The notes: a model not told the origin generated them from the sequence alone. Shown: positions 45,835 through 59,493, counted from the first letter of the stretch. The stretch: 64,000 nt of DNA from Rutidosis leptorrhynchoides (GCF_046630445.1 NC_092338.1:344601501-344665500), one strand, 5' to 3'. Program-made: numbers and translations.

Positions 45835-48199
45835 ATGGTGAACGGAAGAGTTCCAAGGGACTTGCCCACAGCAGCTCAGATTGAGGATATGATAGCTGCT
45901 CGAGTAGCCACAGCTATGGCGAATGCCAACCCTGCTCCAGCTCCACCGGCCAACCCAGCTGTTCAGAACGGGTGTACCTATAAGGAATTCCAGAGCTGCA
46001 AGCCCCACAATTTCGGTGGTACTGAAGGGCCAGTTGGGCTGATGATATGGCTTGAGAAGTTGGAAAATGTGTTCCGTGTGAGTAACTACTCCGAGGGGAA
46101 TAAAACTAAGTTCGCATCCTGTACTTTGTCGGATGGTGCTTTAACTTGGTGGAACACACTCGCCCAGGCTAAGGGAATTGACGAGGCTTATTCTACACCA
46201 TGGGAGGAGTTTAAGAGTGCTATGATCGAGGAGTATTGCCCTCGAACCTAAATTCAGAAGATGGAAGCGGAGTTTTGGGAACTGAATGTTGTAGGGACTG
46301 ATCTTGATGGCTATAACCGAAGGTACTTGGAGTTAGCTTTGATGTGCCCCACGATGGTTACTCCTGAATTTAAGCGATGGAACGATATTTGTGGGGACTT
46401 CCCAAGAACATTCAAGGAAATGTCACTTCATCGAAACCAGCGAATGTCCCAGAAGCTATGCGTATGGCGCACACCCTGATGAATCAAATTACCCGCCAAG
46501 AGCCAGAAAAGGCAAAATCAGAATCGGGAGCTAGTAATGGGAAGCGTAAGTGGGACGGAAGCATGGGAAAAGGTTTTGACCAGAACCCGACTAAGAGGTA
46601 TGAGAATTTCAAAGTGAACAACGATTGGAGGAACCCGAACCCTAGCTCGAACCCTAACTACAAGGGTAGCCTTTCGCAGTGCAAGAGATACTATAAGCAT
46701 CATACTGGGTACTGCAACGTGGTTTGTGAAAAGTGTAAGAGGACAGGACACATCGGCAAGGATTGCAAGATCACCGCCCCAGCTGTGAGGACAAACCCGA
46801 TTGGACCCAGGAAGTGCTTTGAGTGCGGCCAGCAGGGCCACTTCAAAAATGAATGTCCGAACAAGAAGAAAGATGGTGGGCCATCACGTGGAAGAGTCTT
46901 CAACATGAACGCCCGAGATGCCCGTGAGGATTTTTACTTGGTCACAGGTACATGCACTATCAATAATCTATTAGCTTCTGTTCTGTTTGATACCGGTGCC
47001 GATAGGAGTTATGTAGATAGACACTATTGCTCTAAGATAGATTGGTCGTTAGTACCTTTGGAGGAGAGTATGCTTGTTAAGGTAGCCAATGGAAAACTTG
47101 AGAAAGTTGACCAAATTGGCCGAGGAGGTATAATAAACTTAGCTGGTGTAGATTTCGAGATTGAATTGATACCCATCAAGTTGGGAAGCTTTGATGTGAT
47201 TGTCGGTATGGACTGGTTATCCAAGGTAAGAGTCGAAGTTATCTGTGGTGAAAAGATTCTCCGTATACCACGCGAAGATGGTGAGCCTCTGATTGTTTAC
47301 GGAGATAGATGTAGTCCGAAGTTGAACCTTATTAGTTGCTTGAAGGCACAAAAGGTTATGAAGAAGGGACGTTTTGCTATTTTGGCATATGTGAAGAAGC
47401 TAGAAGTTGAAGAGATGAGCGTGGATGATGTGCGAATTGTGAACGAATTTCCCGACGTCTTTCCAGAAGAACTACCGGGATTACCACCGCCGAGATCAGT
47501 GGAATTTCAGATCGATCTAGTACCAGGAGCTGCACCTGTAGCCCGCGTACCTTACCGACTTGCACCTTCCAAACTGCAAGAGTTGCAGAGTCAACTGCAG
47601 GAACTACTAGACCGTGGATTTATCTGACCGAGTTCATCGCCTGGGGTGCACCTGTTTTGTTCGTGAAGAAGAAGGACGGATCTTTCTACATGTGTATCGA
47701 TTATCGTGAACTAAACAATTTGATGATCAAGAATCGGTATCCTCTTCCTAGAATTGACGATCTTTTTGATTAGCTGCAAGGATCCAGTGTTTACTCTAAG
47801 ATTGATCTACGATCAGGTTATCACTAGTTGAGGGTGAAGGAGAGCGATGTGATGAAGACTGCGTTCAGAACCCGTTATGGTCACTATGAATTTCTTGTGA
47901 TACCATTATGGATCTCATGAATCGTGTATGCAAGCCGTATCTGGATAAGTTCGTTATCATCTTCATAGATGATATCCTCATATATTCCAAAAGCAAAGAA
48001 GAACATGAGCAACATCTTTGACTCATGCTAGAACTCTTGAGACAAGAGCAACTTTATGCCAAATTTTCCAAGTGCGAATTTTGGTTGAAGGAAGTTCAAT
48101 TTCCCGGTCATATCGTGAGCGACCAGGGTATCAAAGTCGATCCCGCAAAGATCGAAGCTATCAGCAAGTGGGAAACCCCCACTACTCCGACTCATATCC
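45835..48199 (+). pseudogene. B2 gag, protease and partial RT, broken
   Basis: Gag starts MVNGRVPRDLPTAAQIED. There is a stop at 46249-46251 and a one-base shift near 46373. After it, a 416-codon frame (46377-47627) holds the Cys/His cluster (CKRYYKHHTGYCNVVCEKC), the knuckle CFECGQQGHFKNEC and protease FDTGADRSYV, entering RT. RT then has a stop at 47625-47627, another shift near 47640, stops near 47772 and 47826, and a loss of about 28 bp near 47905 that removes the conserved PFGLTNAP block. FIDDILIYS is present near 47970. The frame ends in the RT/RNase H connection at 48199, against fragment D. Confidence 0.88.
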
Positions 48200-50459
48200 T
48201 GTCATACCCCCAAATAGGGCCGGGGAAATATGACTTCACAATATCACAACACAAGTATGTATAAACGAGAACGACTCTATATGAGACGTTTTTAATATAA
48301 ACCAATGTATTAAAGCAGCGGAAAGTATTATGTCATTACAATTGTAAACTTAAATGTTATAATGCAAAAGTATAAATGTATAAATGCGGACTCCAAAAGC
48401 AGCAAAGTCCAAATAGCAAATAATCTTTAGCAATCTTCACCTGAGACAAAACATGCTTAAAGTGTTAACCAAAGATGGTTGAGTGAACAACATAGGTTTA
48501 ATAGTTATAACAAGTTCTTAGACCACAAGATTTAATTATAAAGTTTAATCAGTTCAGTAGTAGTGATGGTGTATATGATATTGATACTAACCATAAGTTA
48601 CCCTAAACACATCACGTTCGTGTCGTGAATCATTATTATGTATCCATTAACCATCGGTCATCCGGATAGAGACGTCACTCTCAATAGCGCTATTCACAAT
48701 AACTAAGGTTGCCTTTATACGTAGCAATTAACGATATCATGGTAGGGATTCAGCATGAATCAAAGCATGTTAGCAACAGTTTGAACTAATCAAAATAAAT
48801 TTTGAGTACTTGCGTCTAATCGTAAAACAATTTAAAAGCAAGCATGTGTCTCACCCCAAAGTTATAAAACAGTTAAGAGATAGTAAAAAGAGGGGCTATG
48901 AAGTTCATCTTAATAGCAGATAGATATTCCACGCAAGTTATATGATTGGAGTGTTGAACACGGAGATCTCAACCTAGAGATATTATGTTCGATTAGTTAA
49001 TGTCTAATAGATGTAAAGTTTGTTTATTAATATAGTAAACTATATTAACAGTGACCGTTTTCGAGAAAGTTATATTTATATGAATGATAATATACTTAGT
49101 GTTATTAAGTGTTACTATATAGGTATGTGTATAGGTTATACTAATAATAGTATTATTAATCTTTAATTATTCAACCTTTATATATATATACCTATCATTA
49201 TATGTTACATCTATAAATATACTTCTATGTGATACATATACATATATATTCTTTATTATTATTTTACATGTATTCATAACTATATGATATATATATAGTA
49301 GATGTATGTGTTACTTATATAATAATGTAAGATGATACATATACATATATTTATTACCTTTCTTATTATTAGGTTTACTAACTCATAATAATACTTACTT
49401 AATATACGTTCATTCATACAATCACACGTACATATACATACATATATACACATACATATACACGTATGCATATATTTACATATACACACACATATATACA
49501 TACAGTGTGTACATGCACATATGTACGTATGCATGCATGCATGCACCTGTATTATTATTATCATTATTCTTTACTATATTACTAAATCTTACAAACAAAA
49601 CTTTTATCTTTAACCTAATCAATTCATAAAATTACAACTTTTTAACATAATAACAAGTCATATTTATTAACCCTAATAATAATAATAATAATAATCATAC
49701 TCATTATCATCTTTTAATTATACTTTTACTTTGATCATACCCATTATTATTTTACTAATCAACTTTTATTAACCCTACTTAACCTTATTACACCACATAA
49801 AATCATAATCATGATCTTATAATACTTTTATCATAACATCAAACTTAATTACTAACATCATGACTTATTCATACTTATTCATTAATTAATCTTTATCATA
49901 ATATCTTTAATTCATCCTAATAACTAATCAAGTTTATACTTTATATCCAATAACACTTATATTTATTCATACATGATATTTATAATCCATTACCATTCAT
50001 AAATCTTTATCATTCATTAATCATTATACTTAACATAAAACCTATTAATATACTTATGTGTAATTAAATAAAGACAAGATCACTAGGGTTTAGACTACCT
50101 TAGGGTTAAAGATTGATGATGAATGCGAACAGGAAACAGAATCCAAGCACGATGCAGCAACAATGTCCCAACAAAGTCTTTTTGGGTCCTCTTTGATCAT
50201 GATAGAAACCAGGTAGTACAGCAACAAAATACAGCAGAAACTACAGCACAATCCACGACCCAAGAAGGTTGTTTTGGGTCTGAATAACTCGACAGCAACA
50301 GCAGCAATACAGCAGCAGAAAATGCAGCAACAATTCGATCAAACTAAAGGGTTTCTTGGGGCTGTTTTATCGACAGAAAGACAGAAGGGACAGCAGCAGC
50401 AAGTAGGCGATTAAAAGGGCTGTGATGGTGGTGATGTTTCACGACTGCAAGTGTCTTAT
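48200..50459 (-). mobile_element. LTR fragment 'D' of a fourth family
   Basis: Begins TGTCATACCCCC and, read on the minus strand, resembles the 3' part of a family-A-type LTR: it has CAGCGGAAAG, CACCTGAGAC and the hairpin at 48467-48480 in the same order. Its other end is cut at 50459, where B2 integrase resumes. B2 sequence for RNase H and the integrase zinc finger is missing between the edges, so this is not a clean insertion. It contains dense TA/CA microsatellites (49140-49560) and an ACAGCAGC-rich stretch (50150-50400). Confidence 0.7.
49425..49550. repeat. TACATA/CATACA microsatellite
   Basis: Alternating purine-pyrimidine, built of TACATA, CACATA and GCATGC words. An (AAT)n run follows at about 49673-49695. 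Confidence 0.85.
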
Positions 50460-51572
50460 GGGTTACTTCAATAACCCGAAATCCCTCAATGGAAGTGGGA
50501 AGGAATAACAATGGACTTCATCACGAAGCTACCGAAGACGGTATGCGGTTATGATACCATCTGGGTTATCGTTGACCGTCTTACCAAATCTGCACACTTC
50601 ATAGCTATGAAGGAGACTAATACAATGGAGAGACTCGTGCAATTATACATAAAGAAAGTTGTATCTCGACACGGTGTACCCTTATCGATTATTTCAGACC
50701 GGGATACCCGTTTTGCTTTTAGCTTTTGGCGTTCCTTGCAAGAAGCCTTGGGAACACGTCTCGACATGAGTACCGCATATCACCCACAGACCGATGGACA
50801 GAGTAAGCGCACGATTCAGACTTTAGAGGACATGCTGCGTGCTTGTGTTATAGATTTCGGAAAAACTTGGGAGAAGTATTTACCGCTAGCCGAATTCTCT
50901 TACAACAATAGCTATCATGCAAGCATTAATGTCGCACCTTTCGAAGCGTTGTATGGCTGCAAGTGTCGTTCTCCTATTTGTTTGGCCGAGGTAGGTGAAA
51001 AGTAACTCACCGGTCCCGAACTCGTCCATGAAACAACCGAGAAGATTGTTCAAATTCAAGCGAGGCTCAAGACGGCCCGTGATCTTCAGAAGAGCTATGC
51101 CGACCTTAAACGTAGAGATCGTGAAATTCAAATCGACGACTGCGTTATGTTGAAAGTCGCACCTTGGAAAGGTGTAATCCATTTCGGAAAGCGTGGGAAG
51201 TTGAATCCGCGATACATTGGTCCTTTTGAAATCTTGGAGCGTATTGAAACCATTGCTTACCGTTTAGACGTTCCGACTCAGTTGAGTGCTGTTCACCCCA
51301 CATTCCACTTGTCGAACCTGAAGAAGTGTCTTGCTGAACTAGAACTCGTCATACCACTCGAGGAGCTTACGATTGACGACAAACTCCATTTCGTGGAAGA
51401 ACCTGTCGAAATTATGGACCGTGAGGTCAAGACCATAAAACGCAACAAGATTCCGATCGTCTGAGTCCGATGGAACAGAAAACGAGGACCTGAGTTTACT
51501 TAGGAGCGAGAGGATCAGATGAAACAGAAGTATCCTCACCTCTTCACAACTCTACCGTCTACCTCAGCTTAA
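50460..51572 (+). pseudogene. B2 integrase core and chromodomain, broken
   Basis: Resumes at [12 protein letters not shown]-like sequence, then reads [19 protein letters not shown] (first Asp), IISDRDTRF (second Asp) and GQSKRTIQT, where the catalytic Glu is Lys. Stops at 51003-51005, 51462-51464 and near 51499. The GPF module ([12 protein letters not shown]) and chromodomain ([13 protein letters not shown]) are recognisable. It ends at 51570-51572, followed by the polypurine tract. Confidence 0.85.
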
Positions 51573-51595
51573 AATTTCGGGATGAAATTTTTATT

Positions 51596-51608
51596 AACAG
51601 GTGGGTAA
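51596..51608 (+). promoter_or_regulatory. polypurine tract of B2
   Basis: AACAGGTGGGTAA abuts the 3' LTR. The same tract precedes the B1 3' LTR (55616-55628). Confidence 0.85.
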
Positions 51609-54412
51609 TGTAACGACCCAACTTTTTCGACTTGCTTTTGTGCTTTCTGCGAAAATCCGTATTTGTGCGTACTGAGCTATATTATACTCTGGGAACTTTC
51701 TACATATGGATTACTTTCGTTTATATATTAAAATGTTCCTTTAAGTACGTAGGTTACTTAACTTGAACCCCGGAAGCCTTTATGACCGTTAGTGTCACTT
51801 GACGTTTAGAACGAACTGCGTACTATGTACACGTTTAACTTTTGTCGTAACCGGAATATTACGACTACGAAATACTAATTGTTATTTTATAATAACAATT
51901 ACTTGGGTTTTTGGATGCGTAATTACGCTTAGTAATTTACTAGAGCACACTAGTTAGTCTTGTTGGACATTCTACCTTGTTGTACTTTAGCCCACCCTAC
52001 ACTAGCTAGTGGACTATTTAATTAGCCCAATTTAAATAAGTTAGTGACCCATATTAATGAAAGACAAATGCCCATTTATTAGAGGGAACATACTAGCATT
52101 TTTGTTAAGCATTATCATTAATATTGCATGAGATCCTAACATAAGCACCAACTTTAGACAACCATTAATCAAAAAACAAAAAGGTGTCCCCCTTTTCCCA
52201 TCCCCATACCCACGGCCAAAACTACCCCACCACCTCCTCACCACCTATAAATACAAGCCTTATTTCACTCATTTCACACTTGATCTCATTCGCAATTTAC
52301 ACATACTTACTCTCTAATTCTCTCTCTGGTCTTTCTCACTCTAAAAAGTGTAAGTTTTTGATTTATTTCTTCTTCTTCTTCCCTTCATCCACACGACATC
52401 ATCATCATCATTTTATGGATCTAGCTTTTAGCTTTTGAACTTGTTATATCTTAAAGATTCAAACTTGGGTTTGAATCCTTCAAGAACATGGAAGATTCAA
52501 GCTTTCTAGCTTTGAATCTTCACTTATTTTGTAGATCTAAATCTTTTTAGCTTTAATCTTGTTATTTTGTTATAAAGATTCAAACTTGTGTTTGTAATCT
52601 TCATGTATCTTAAAGATCCAAGCTTTATGCTTCAAGATCTTCAAGAGCACTAAAGATCCAAGCTCTTTAGCTTAGGGTTTCATTATTATGTTAAAGATCT
52701 TAGCTTTTTAGCTTATGGTCTCATTACTTTCATTATTTTGTTAAAGATCTTAGCTTTCTAGCTTATGATCTCATTAATCTTGTAAAGATCCAAGCTTTCT
52801 AGCTTAGGGTTTTCTTAATACTTGAGATCTAAGTTATTATTGTAGATCTCACTTACTTGGAACCTTTTTGTGTTTGTTGTGATAATAAATATCAAGTCTT
52901 CATCATCACATATGATATAGATGCATGAACTTGTGTAAAATGGACAAAGGTTGAAGCTTTATTGAATTCATGCAATAAAGAGGCAATCTTGATGTTCCAA
53001 ACTTGTAGAATGATAGATTTTACTTTTAGTTGTATGTTGATGGTTGAACCTTGATCAAAGTGATGCTAAAACATCAAAGATTTGTACACTTGAAACTTAC
53101 AAGCATCAAGGATGAGAACAGTGATGAGCATCAAGAACCTCACCGGAGCACTTGTTTGCTGTTTTTTGGGGCCTTATCTGACTCCTGGGCTTCTGGAAAA
53201 TTTATTTTCAGATAGTTCGTTTCGAGTAGATGACTTTTCGTTTAGGCCTCGACTTAATCCGATATACGGTTTAGGATTTATAGCCTTCCGAAAGTCACTA
53301 CGCCCTTGTGACGTTGCGCTGAAATTTATGACCTACTCGCACTTAAACCGTCGCCACGGTCAAAAGAAAAAGAGTTAGGTTCTAAAAATTGGTCAGCGGT
53401 TAGAGAACTCACATACGGGGCCATAGCCACTGACTACGAGTCTTTTCGATTTGTATAGAGGTCGTAACAGCTGTCCAAAATCAGCCTTTTGTTTCGATCT
53501 CTATTCTTGTTAAACTTACCTTAGTGTTGATGAATGATGATGATAATGATGATGTCGATGATGACACTTAAACTTAATTTATTCACTTTTAACCTTTTGG
53601 GACAACATACTGACCTAGTGACCTTTGACTTAGATTGACGACCTTTCGGACCGACTTACTACCTGCATACGTTTCGTATTGACTTTTACTGCTTATTCAC
53701 TGTGAGTTATAGCTTCCCTCTTTACTTATACTATTTTTGGGACTAAGAATACATGCGCTTTTTATGTTTTACTTACTTGACACGAGTACTTAAACTTTAC
53801 ATATGTGTGGGTTATATAATGGCATAAACATTCCCCTTAGCACGGTAACGTTTAATCATTGGTTTTTGAACCGGCGAACGCGAATATTAGATATAGATCC
53901 ATAGGGTTTGACATCCCCACTCGGGCTAGTCGCACTAGCATTTAATGGGTGTTTGATTAAGTTAGTTACCGGGTGCCCACGGATAAGCATATACTTTTCA
54001 TACTGTTTTGAATACGATAACTCGTGGTCTACATTATATTACTGATTACAAACTATAGCTCACCAACATTCGTGTTGACTTTTAAGCGTGTATTTCTCAG
54101 GTGCTTAGACGATGTTGCTTCCGCTGTTAGACTTGCTGTCTTGGTGTTATAGACTTGCTGTTATGGACCTGCTGTGTTAGATTTCCGCTGCATTACTTAG
54201 AGATGTCTCAATCATGGAACTTTTATCTTGCATTCGTAACTTATGTTATTTTCAAATAATGACTTTGTAATGACCTTTGTGTCACGTTATCTTTTGTAAA
54301 CGCTATCTTTTTATGAATGCAAAACTGGTTTTCAAACAGCATGTAGTATTTGACCGTGTAAAGATCCTGTTGTTGACGAATCGTACACGATGGTTTTGTA
54401 CGGGGCGTCACA
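51609..54412 (+). repeat. 3' LTR of B2
   Basis: 2804 bp. TATA box at 52246-52253; stem-tetraloop at 54064-54077. About 65 bp shorter than the 5' LTR, mainly through small gaps. Confidence 0.95.
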
Positions 54413-55628
54413 ATATTGGTGGCCAAATCTCAAAAGGGATGTTGCAGCATATGTTGGAAAGTGTTTAACTTGTTCCAAGATCAAATCCGAACATCAGAAG
54501 CCGCCTGGGTTACTTCAATAACCTGAAATCCCGCAATGGAAGTGGGAAGGAATAACGATGGACTTCATCACGAAGCTACCGAAGACGGTAGGCGGTTATA
54601 ATACCATCTAGGTTATCATTGACCGTCTTACCAAATCTGCACACTTCCTAGCCATGAAGGAAACTGATACGATGGAGAAACTGGCGCAGTTATACATAAA
54701 GGAGATTGTATCTCGTCACGGTGTACCCTTTTCGATTATCTCAGATCGCGATACCCGTTTTGCTTCTAGATTTTGGCGTTTTTTACAAGAAGCCTTGGGA
54801 ACACGTCTAGATATGTGTACAGCGTATCACCCGCAAACTGACGGACAGAGCAAGCACATAATTCAAACCCTGAAGGACATGTTGCGTGCTTGTGTTATTG
54901 ATTTCGGGAAAGCTTGGGAGAGACATTTGCCTTTAGCCGAATTCTCTTACAACAACAGCTATCACGCAAGCATTAAGGCCGCACCTTTTGAAGCATTGTA
55001 TAGCCGTAAATGTCATTCTCCTATCTGTTGGGCCAAAGTAGGTGAAAAGCAACTCAATGGTCCCGAACTCGTCCATGAAACAACCGAGAAGATTGTCCAA
55101 ATTCAGGCGAGGCTCAAGACGGCCCGTGATCACCAAAAGAGCTATGCCGACCTTACACATGGATATCGTGAATTTCAAATCGGCAACCACGTTATGTTGA
55201 AAGTTGCACCTTGGAAAGGTGTAATCCGTTTCGAAAAGCGTGGGATGTTGAATCCGCGATACATTGGTCCGTTTGAAGTCTTGGAGTGTGTTGGACCCGT
55301 TGCTTACCGTTTAGACCTTCCGACTCAGTTGAGTGCTGTTTACCCCAATTTCCACGTGTCGAATCTGAAGAAATGTCTTACCGAACCAGAACTCGTCATA
55401 CCTCTTGAGGAGCTTACGATTGACGACAAACTCCATTTCGTGGAAGAACCTGTCGAAATTATGGACCGTGAGGTCAAGAACTTGAAACGCAACAAGATTT
55501 TGATCGTCCGAGTACGATGGAATGCAAAACGAGGACGTGAGTTTACTTGGGAGCGAGAGGATCGGATGAAGCAGAAGTATCCTCACCTCTTCACAACTCT
55601 ACCATCTACCTCAGTAACAGGTGGGTAA
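54413..55628 (+). pseudogene. B1 integrase and chromodomain, right part
   Basis: Continues the integrase interrupted at 41474: zinc-finger end ([18 protein letters not shown]), stops near 54521 and 54609, then a 324-codon frame (54654-55628) with ISDRDTRF and GQSKHIIQT. As in B2, Lys replaces the catalytic Glu. The GPF module and chromodomain ([13 protein letters not shown]) follow. About 28 bp between the coding end and polypurine tract seen in B2 are absent, so the frame now stops at a TAA (55626-55628) within the tract, directly beside the LTR. Confidence 0.88.
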
Positions 55629-56248
55629 TGTAACGACCTGACTTTTTTTGACTTGCTTTTGTGCTTTGTGCTTTCACGAAACTGCGTATTTGTGTATACT
55701 GAGATATACTATACTCTGGGATCTTACTACATGTGGATTACTTTTGTTTATATGTTCAAACGTTCCTTTAAGTACGTAGGTTACTTAACTTGATCCCCGG
55801 AAGCCTTTATGACCGTTGGTGTCACTTGGCGTTTAGAACGAACTGCGTACTGTGTACACATTTGACTTTGGTCATAATCGGAATATTATGACTACGAAAT
55901 ACTAATTGTTATTTTATAATAACAATTACTTGGGTTTTTGGATGCTTAATTATGCTTAGTAATTTACTATAGCACACTAGTTAGTCTTCTTGGACTTTCT
56001 ACCTTATTGGACTCAAGCCCACCCTACTCTAGCTAGTGGACTATTTAATTAGCCCAATTATAATAAGTTAGTGACCCATAATAATGAAAGACAAATGCCC
56101 ATTTATTAAAGGGAACATACTAGCATTTTTGTTAAGCATTATCCTTAATGTTGCATGAGATCCTAACATAAGCACCAACTTTAGACAACCATTAACCAAA
56201 AAGTAAAAAGGTGTCCCCCTTGTTCCCCCACTAAACCCACGGCCTACA
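55629..56248 (+). repeat. 3' LTR of B1, left part, cut by A2
   Basis: TGTAACGACC start, closely matching 34813-35431. It is cut after GGCCTACA where A2 begins; the intact LTR continues CATACCCTCC. The likely target duplication is CTACA (56244-56248), with its partner outside the window. Confidence 0.92.
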
Positions 56249-59200
56249 TGAAATGTCCCGTTCTTATTGATTAAAAACGTTCCATATTAATTGATTTCGT
56301 TGCGAGGTTTTGACCTCTATATGAGACGTTTTTCAAAGACTGCATTCATTTTAAAATAAACCATAACCTTTATTTCATCAATAAAGGTTTAAAAAGCTTT
56401 ACGTAGATTATCAAATAATGATAATCTAAAATATCCTGTTTACACACGACCATTACATAATGGTTTACAATACAAATATGTTACAACAAAATAAGTTTAT
56501 TGAATGTAGTTTTTACACAATATCATACAAGCATGGACTCCAAATCTCGTCCTTATTTAAGTATGCGACAGCGGAAGCTCTTAATAATCACCTGAGAATA
56601 AACATGCTTAAAACGTCAACAAAAATGTTGGTGAGTTATAGGTTTAACCTATATATATCAAATCATAATAATAGACCACAAGATTTCATATTTCAATACA
56701 CATCCCATACATAGAGATAAAAATTATTCATATGGTGAACACCTGGTAACCGACATTAACAAGATGCATATATAAGAATATCCTCATCATTCCGGGACAC
56801 CCTTCGGATATGATATAAATTTCGAAGTACTAAAGCATCCGGTACTTTGGATGGGGTTTGTTAGGCCCAATAGATCTATCTTTAGGATTCGCGTCAATTA
56901 GGGTGTCTATTCCCTAATTTTTAGATTACCAGACTTAATAAAAAGGGGCATATTCGATTTCGATAATTCAACCATAGAATGTAGTTTCACGTACTTGTGT
57001 CTATTTTGTAAATCATTTATAAAACCTGCATGTATTCTCATCCCAAAAATATTAGATTTTAAAAGTGGGACTATAACTCACTCTCACAGATTTTTACTTC
57101 GTCGGGAAGTAAGACTTGGCCACTGGTTGATTCACGAACCTATAACAATATATACTTATATATCAAAGTATGTTCAAAATATATTTACAACACTTTTAAT
57201 ATATTTTGATGTTTTAAGTTTATTAAGTCAGCTGTCCTCGTTAGTAACCTACAACTAGTTGTCCACAGTTAGATGTACAGAAATAAATCGATAAATATTA
57301 TCTTGAATCAATCCACGACTCAGTGTATACGTATCTCAGTATTGATCACAACTCAAACTATATATATTTTGGAATCAACCTCAACCCTGTATAGCTAACT
57401 CCAACATTCACATATAGAGTGTCTATGGTTGTTCCGAAATATATATAGATGTGTCGACATGATAGGTCGAAACATTGTATACGTGTTTATGGTATCTCAA
57501 GATTACATAATATACAATACAAGTTGATTAAGTTATGGTTGGAATAGATTTGTTACCAATTTTCACGTAGCTAAAATGAGAAAAATTATCCAATCTTGTT
57601 TTACCCATAACTTCTTCATTTTAAACCCGTTTTGAGTGAATCAAATTGCTATGGTTTCATATTGAACTCTATTTTATGAATCTAAACAGAAACATTATAG
57701 GTTTATAGTCGGAAAAATAAGTTACAATTCGTTTTTCTAAAGGTAGTCATTTCAGTCGAAAGAACGACGTCTAGATGACCATTTTAGAAAACATACTTCC
57801 ACTTTGAGTTTAACCATAATTTTTGGATATAGTTTCATGTTCATAATAAAAATCATTTTCTCAGAATAACAACTTTTAAATCAAAGTTTATCATAGTTTT
57901 TAATTAACTAACCCAAAACAGCCCGCGGTGTTACTACGACGGCGTAAATCCGGTTTTATGGTGTTTTTCGTGTTTCCAGGTTTTAAATCATTAAGTTAGC
58001 ATATAATATAGATATAGAACAAGTGTTTAGTTGATTTTAAAAGTCAAGTTAGAAGGATTAACTTTTGTTTGCGAACAAGTTTAGAATTAACTAAACTATG
58101 TTCTAGTGATTACAAGTTTAAACCTTCGAATAAGATAGCTTTATATGTATGAATCGAATGATGTTATGAACCTCATTACTACCTTAAGTTTCTTGGATAA
58201 ACCTACTGGAAAAGAGAAAAAAGGATCTAGCTTCAACGGATCCTTGGATGGCTCGAAGTTCTTGAAGCAGAATCATGACACGAAAACAAGTTCAAGTAAG
58301 ATCATCACTTGAAATAAGATTGTTATAGTTATAGAAATTGAACCAAAGTTTGAATATGATTATTACCTTGTATTAGAATGATAACCTACTGTAAGAAACA
58401 AAGATTTCTTGAGGTTGGATGATCACCTTACAAGATTGGAAGTGAGCTAGCAAACTTGAAAGTATTCTTGATTTTATGTAACTAGAACTTGTAGAATATA
58501 TGAAGAACACTTAGAACTTGAAGATAGAACTTGAGAGAGATCAATTAGATGAAGAAAATTGAAGAATGAAAGTGTTTGTAGGTGTTTTTGGTCGTTGGTG
58601 TATGGATTAGATATAAAGGATATGTAATTTTGTTTTCATGTAAATAAGTCATGAATGATTACTCATATTTTTGTAATTTTATGAGATATTTCATGCTAGT
58701 TGCCAAATGATGGTTCCCACATGTGTTAGGTGACTCACATGGGCTGCTAAGAGCTGATCATTGGAGTGTATATACCAATAGTACATACATCTAAATGCTG
58801 TGTATTGTACGAGTACGAATACGGGTGCATACGAGTAGAATTGTTGATGAAACTGAACGAGGATGTAATTGTAAGCATTTTTGTTAAGTAGAAGTATTTT
58901 GATAAGTGTATTGAAGTCTTTCAAAAGTGTATAAATACATATTAAAACACTACATGTATATACATTTTAACTGAGTCGTTAAGTCATCGTTAGTCGTTAC
59001 ATGTAAGTGTTGTTTTGAAACCTTTAGGTTAACGATCTTGTTAAATATTTTTAACCCAATGTTTATAATATCAAATGAGATTTTAAATTATTATATTATC
59101 ATGATATTATCATGTATGAATATCTCTTAATATGATATATATATATATACATTAAATGTCTTTACAGCGATAATCGTTACATATATGTCTCGTTTAGTAG

Positions 59201-59493
59201 TCTTGTTTTTACATATGTAGTTCATTGTTAATATACTTAATGATATGTTTACTTATCATAGTATCATGTTAACTATATATATATATATCCATATATATGT
59301 CATCATATAGTTTTTACAAGTTTTAACGTTCGTGAATCACCGGTCAACTTGGGTGGTCAATTGTCTATATGAAACATATTTCAATTAATCAAGTCTTAAC
59401 AAGTTTGATTGCTTAACATGTTGGAAACATTTAATCATGTAAATATCAATCTCAATTAATGTATATAAACATGGAAAAGTTCGGGTCACTACA
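56249..59493 (-). repeat. 3' LTR of A2
   Basis: 3245 bp, TGAAATGTCCC to GTCACTACA. It keeps the 16 bp missing from the A1 5' LTR, and has the stem-tetraloop at 56617-56630 and the hairpins of the A1 LTR. Confidence 0.93.

Larger units (their letters stand above)
41475..54412 (+). mobile_element. complete but defective Tekay-type element B2, nested in B1
   Basis: LTRs at 41475-44343 and 51609-54412, with TSD ATATT on both sides. The interior has the upstream ORF, gag, protease and part of RT, then fragment D (48200-50459) in place of RNase H and the front of integrase, then the rest of integrase and the chromodomain. Removing it rejoins the B1 integrase frame (HDLKVQY, then WWPNLKRDV), which confirms the boundaries. 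Confidence 0.95.
34813..56248 (+). mobile_element. Tekay-type element B1 hosting B2, cut by A2
   Basis: Plus-strand element: 5' LTR 34813-37698, interior 37699-41474 and 54413-55628, 3' LTR from 55629. The 3' LTR is interrupted by A2 at 56248, so its remainder and the second target duplication lie beyond the window. Element B2 sits in its integrase gene between two ATATT copies (41470-41474 and 54413-54417). The interior has lost most of RT and all of RNase H near 41190. Confidence 0.92.

Noticed and set aside
49280-49564. Cys/Tyr/His-rich 94-codon ORF on the minus strand
   Set aside because: Made by the TACATA/CATACA microsatellite; low complexity.
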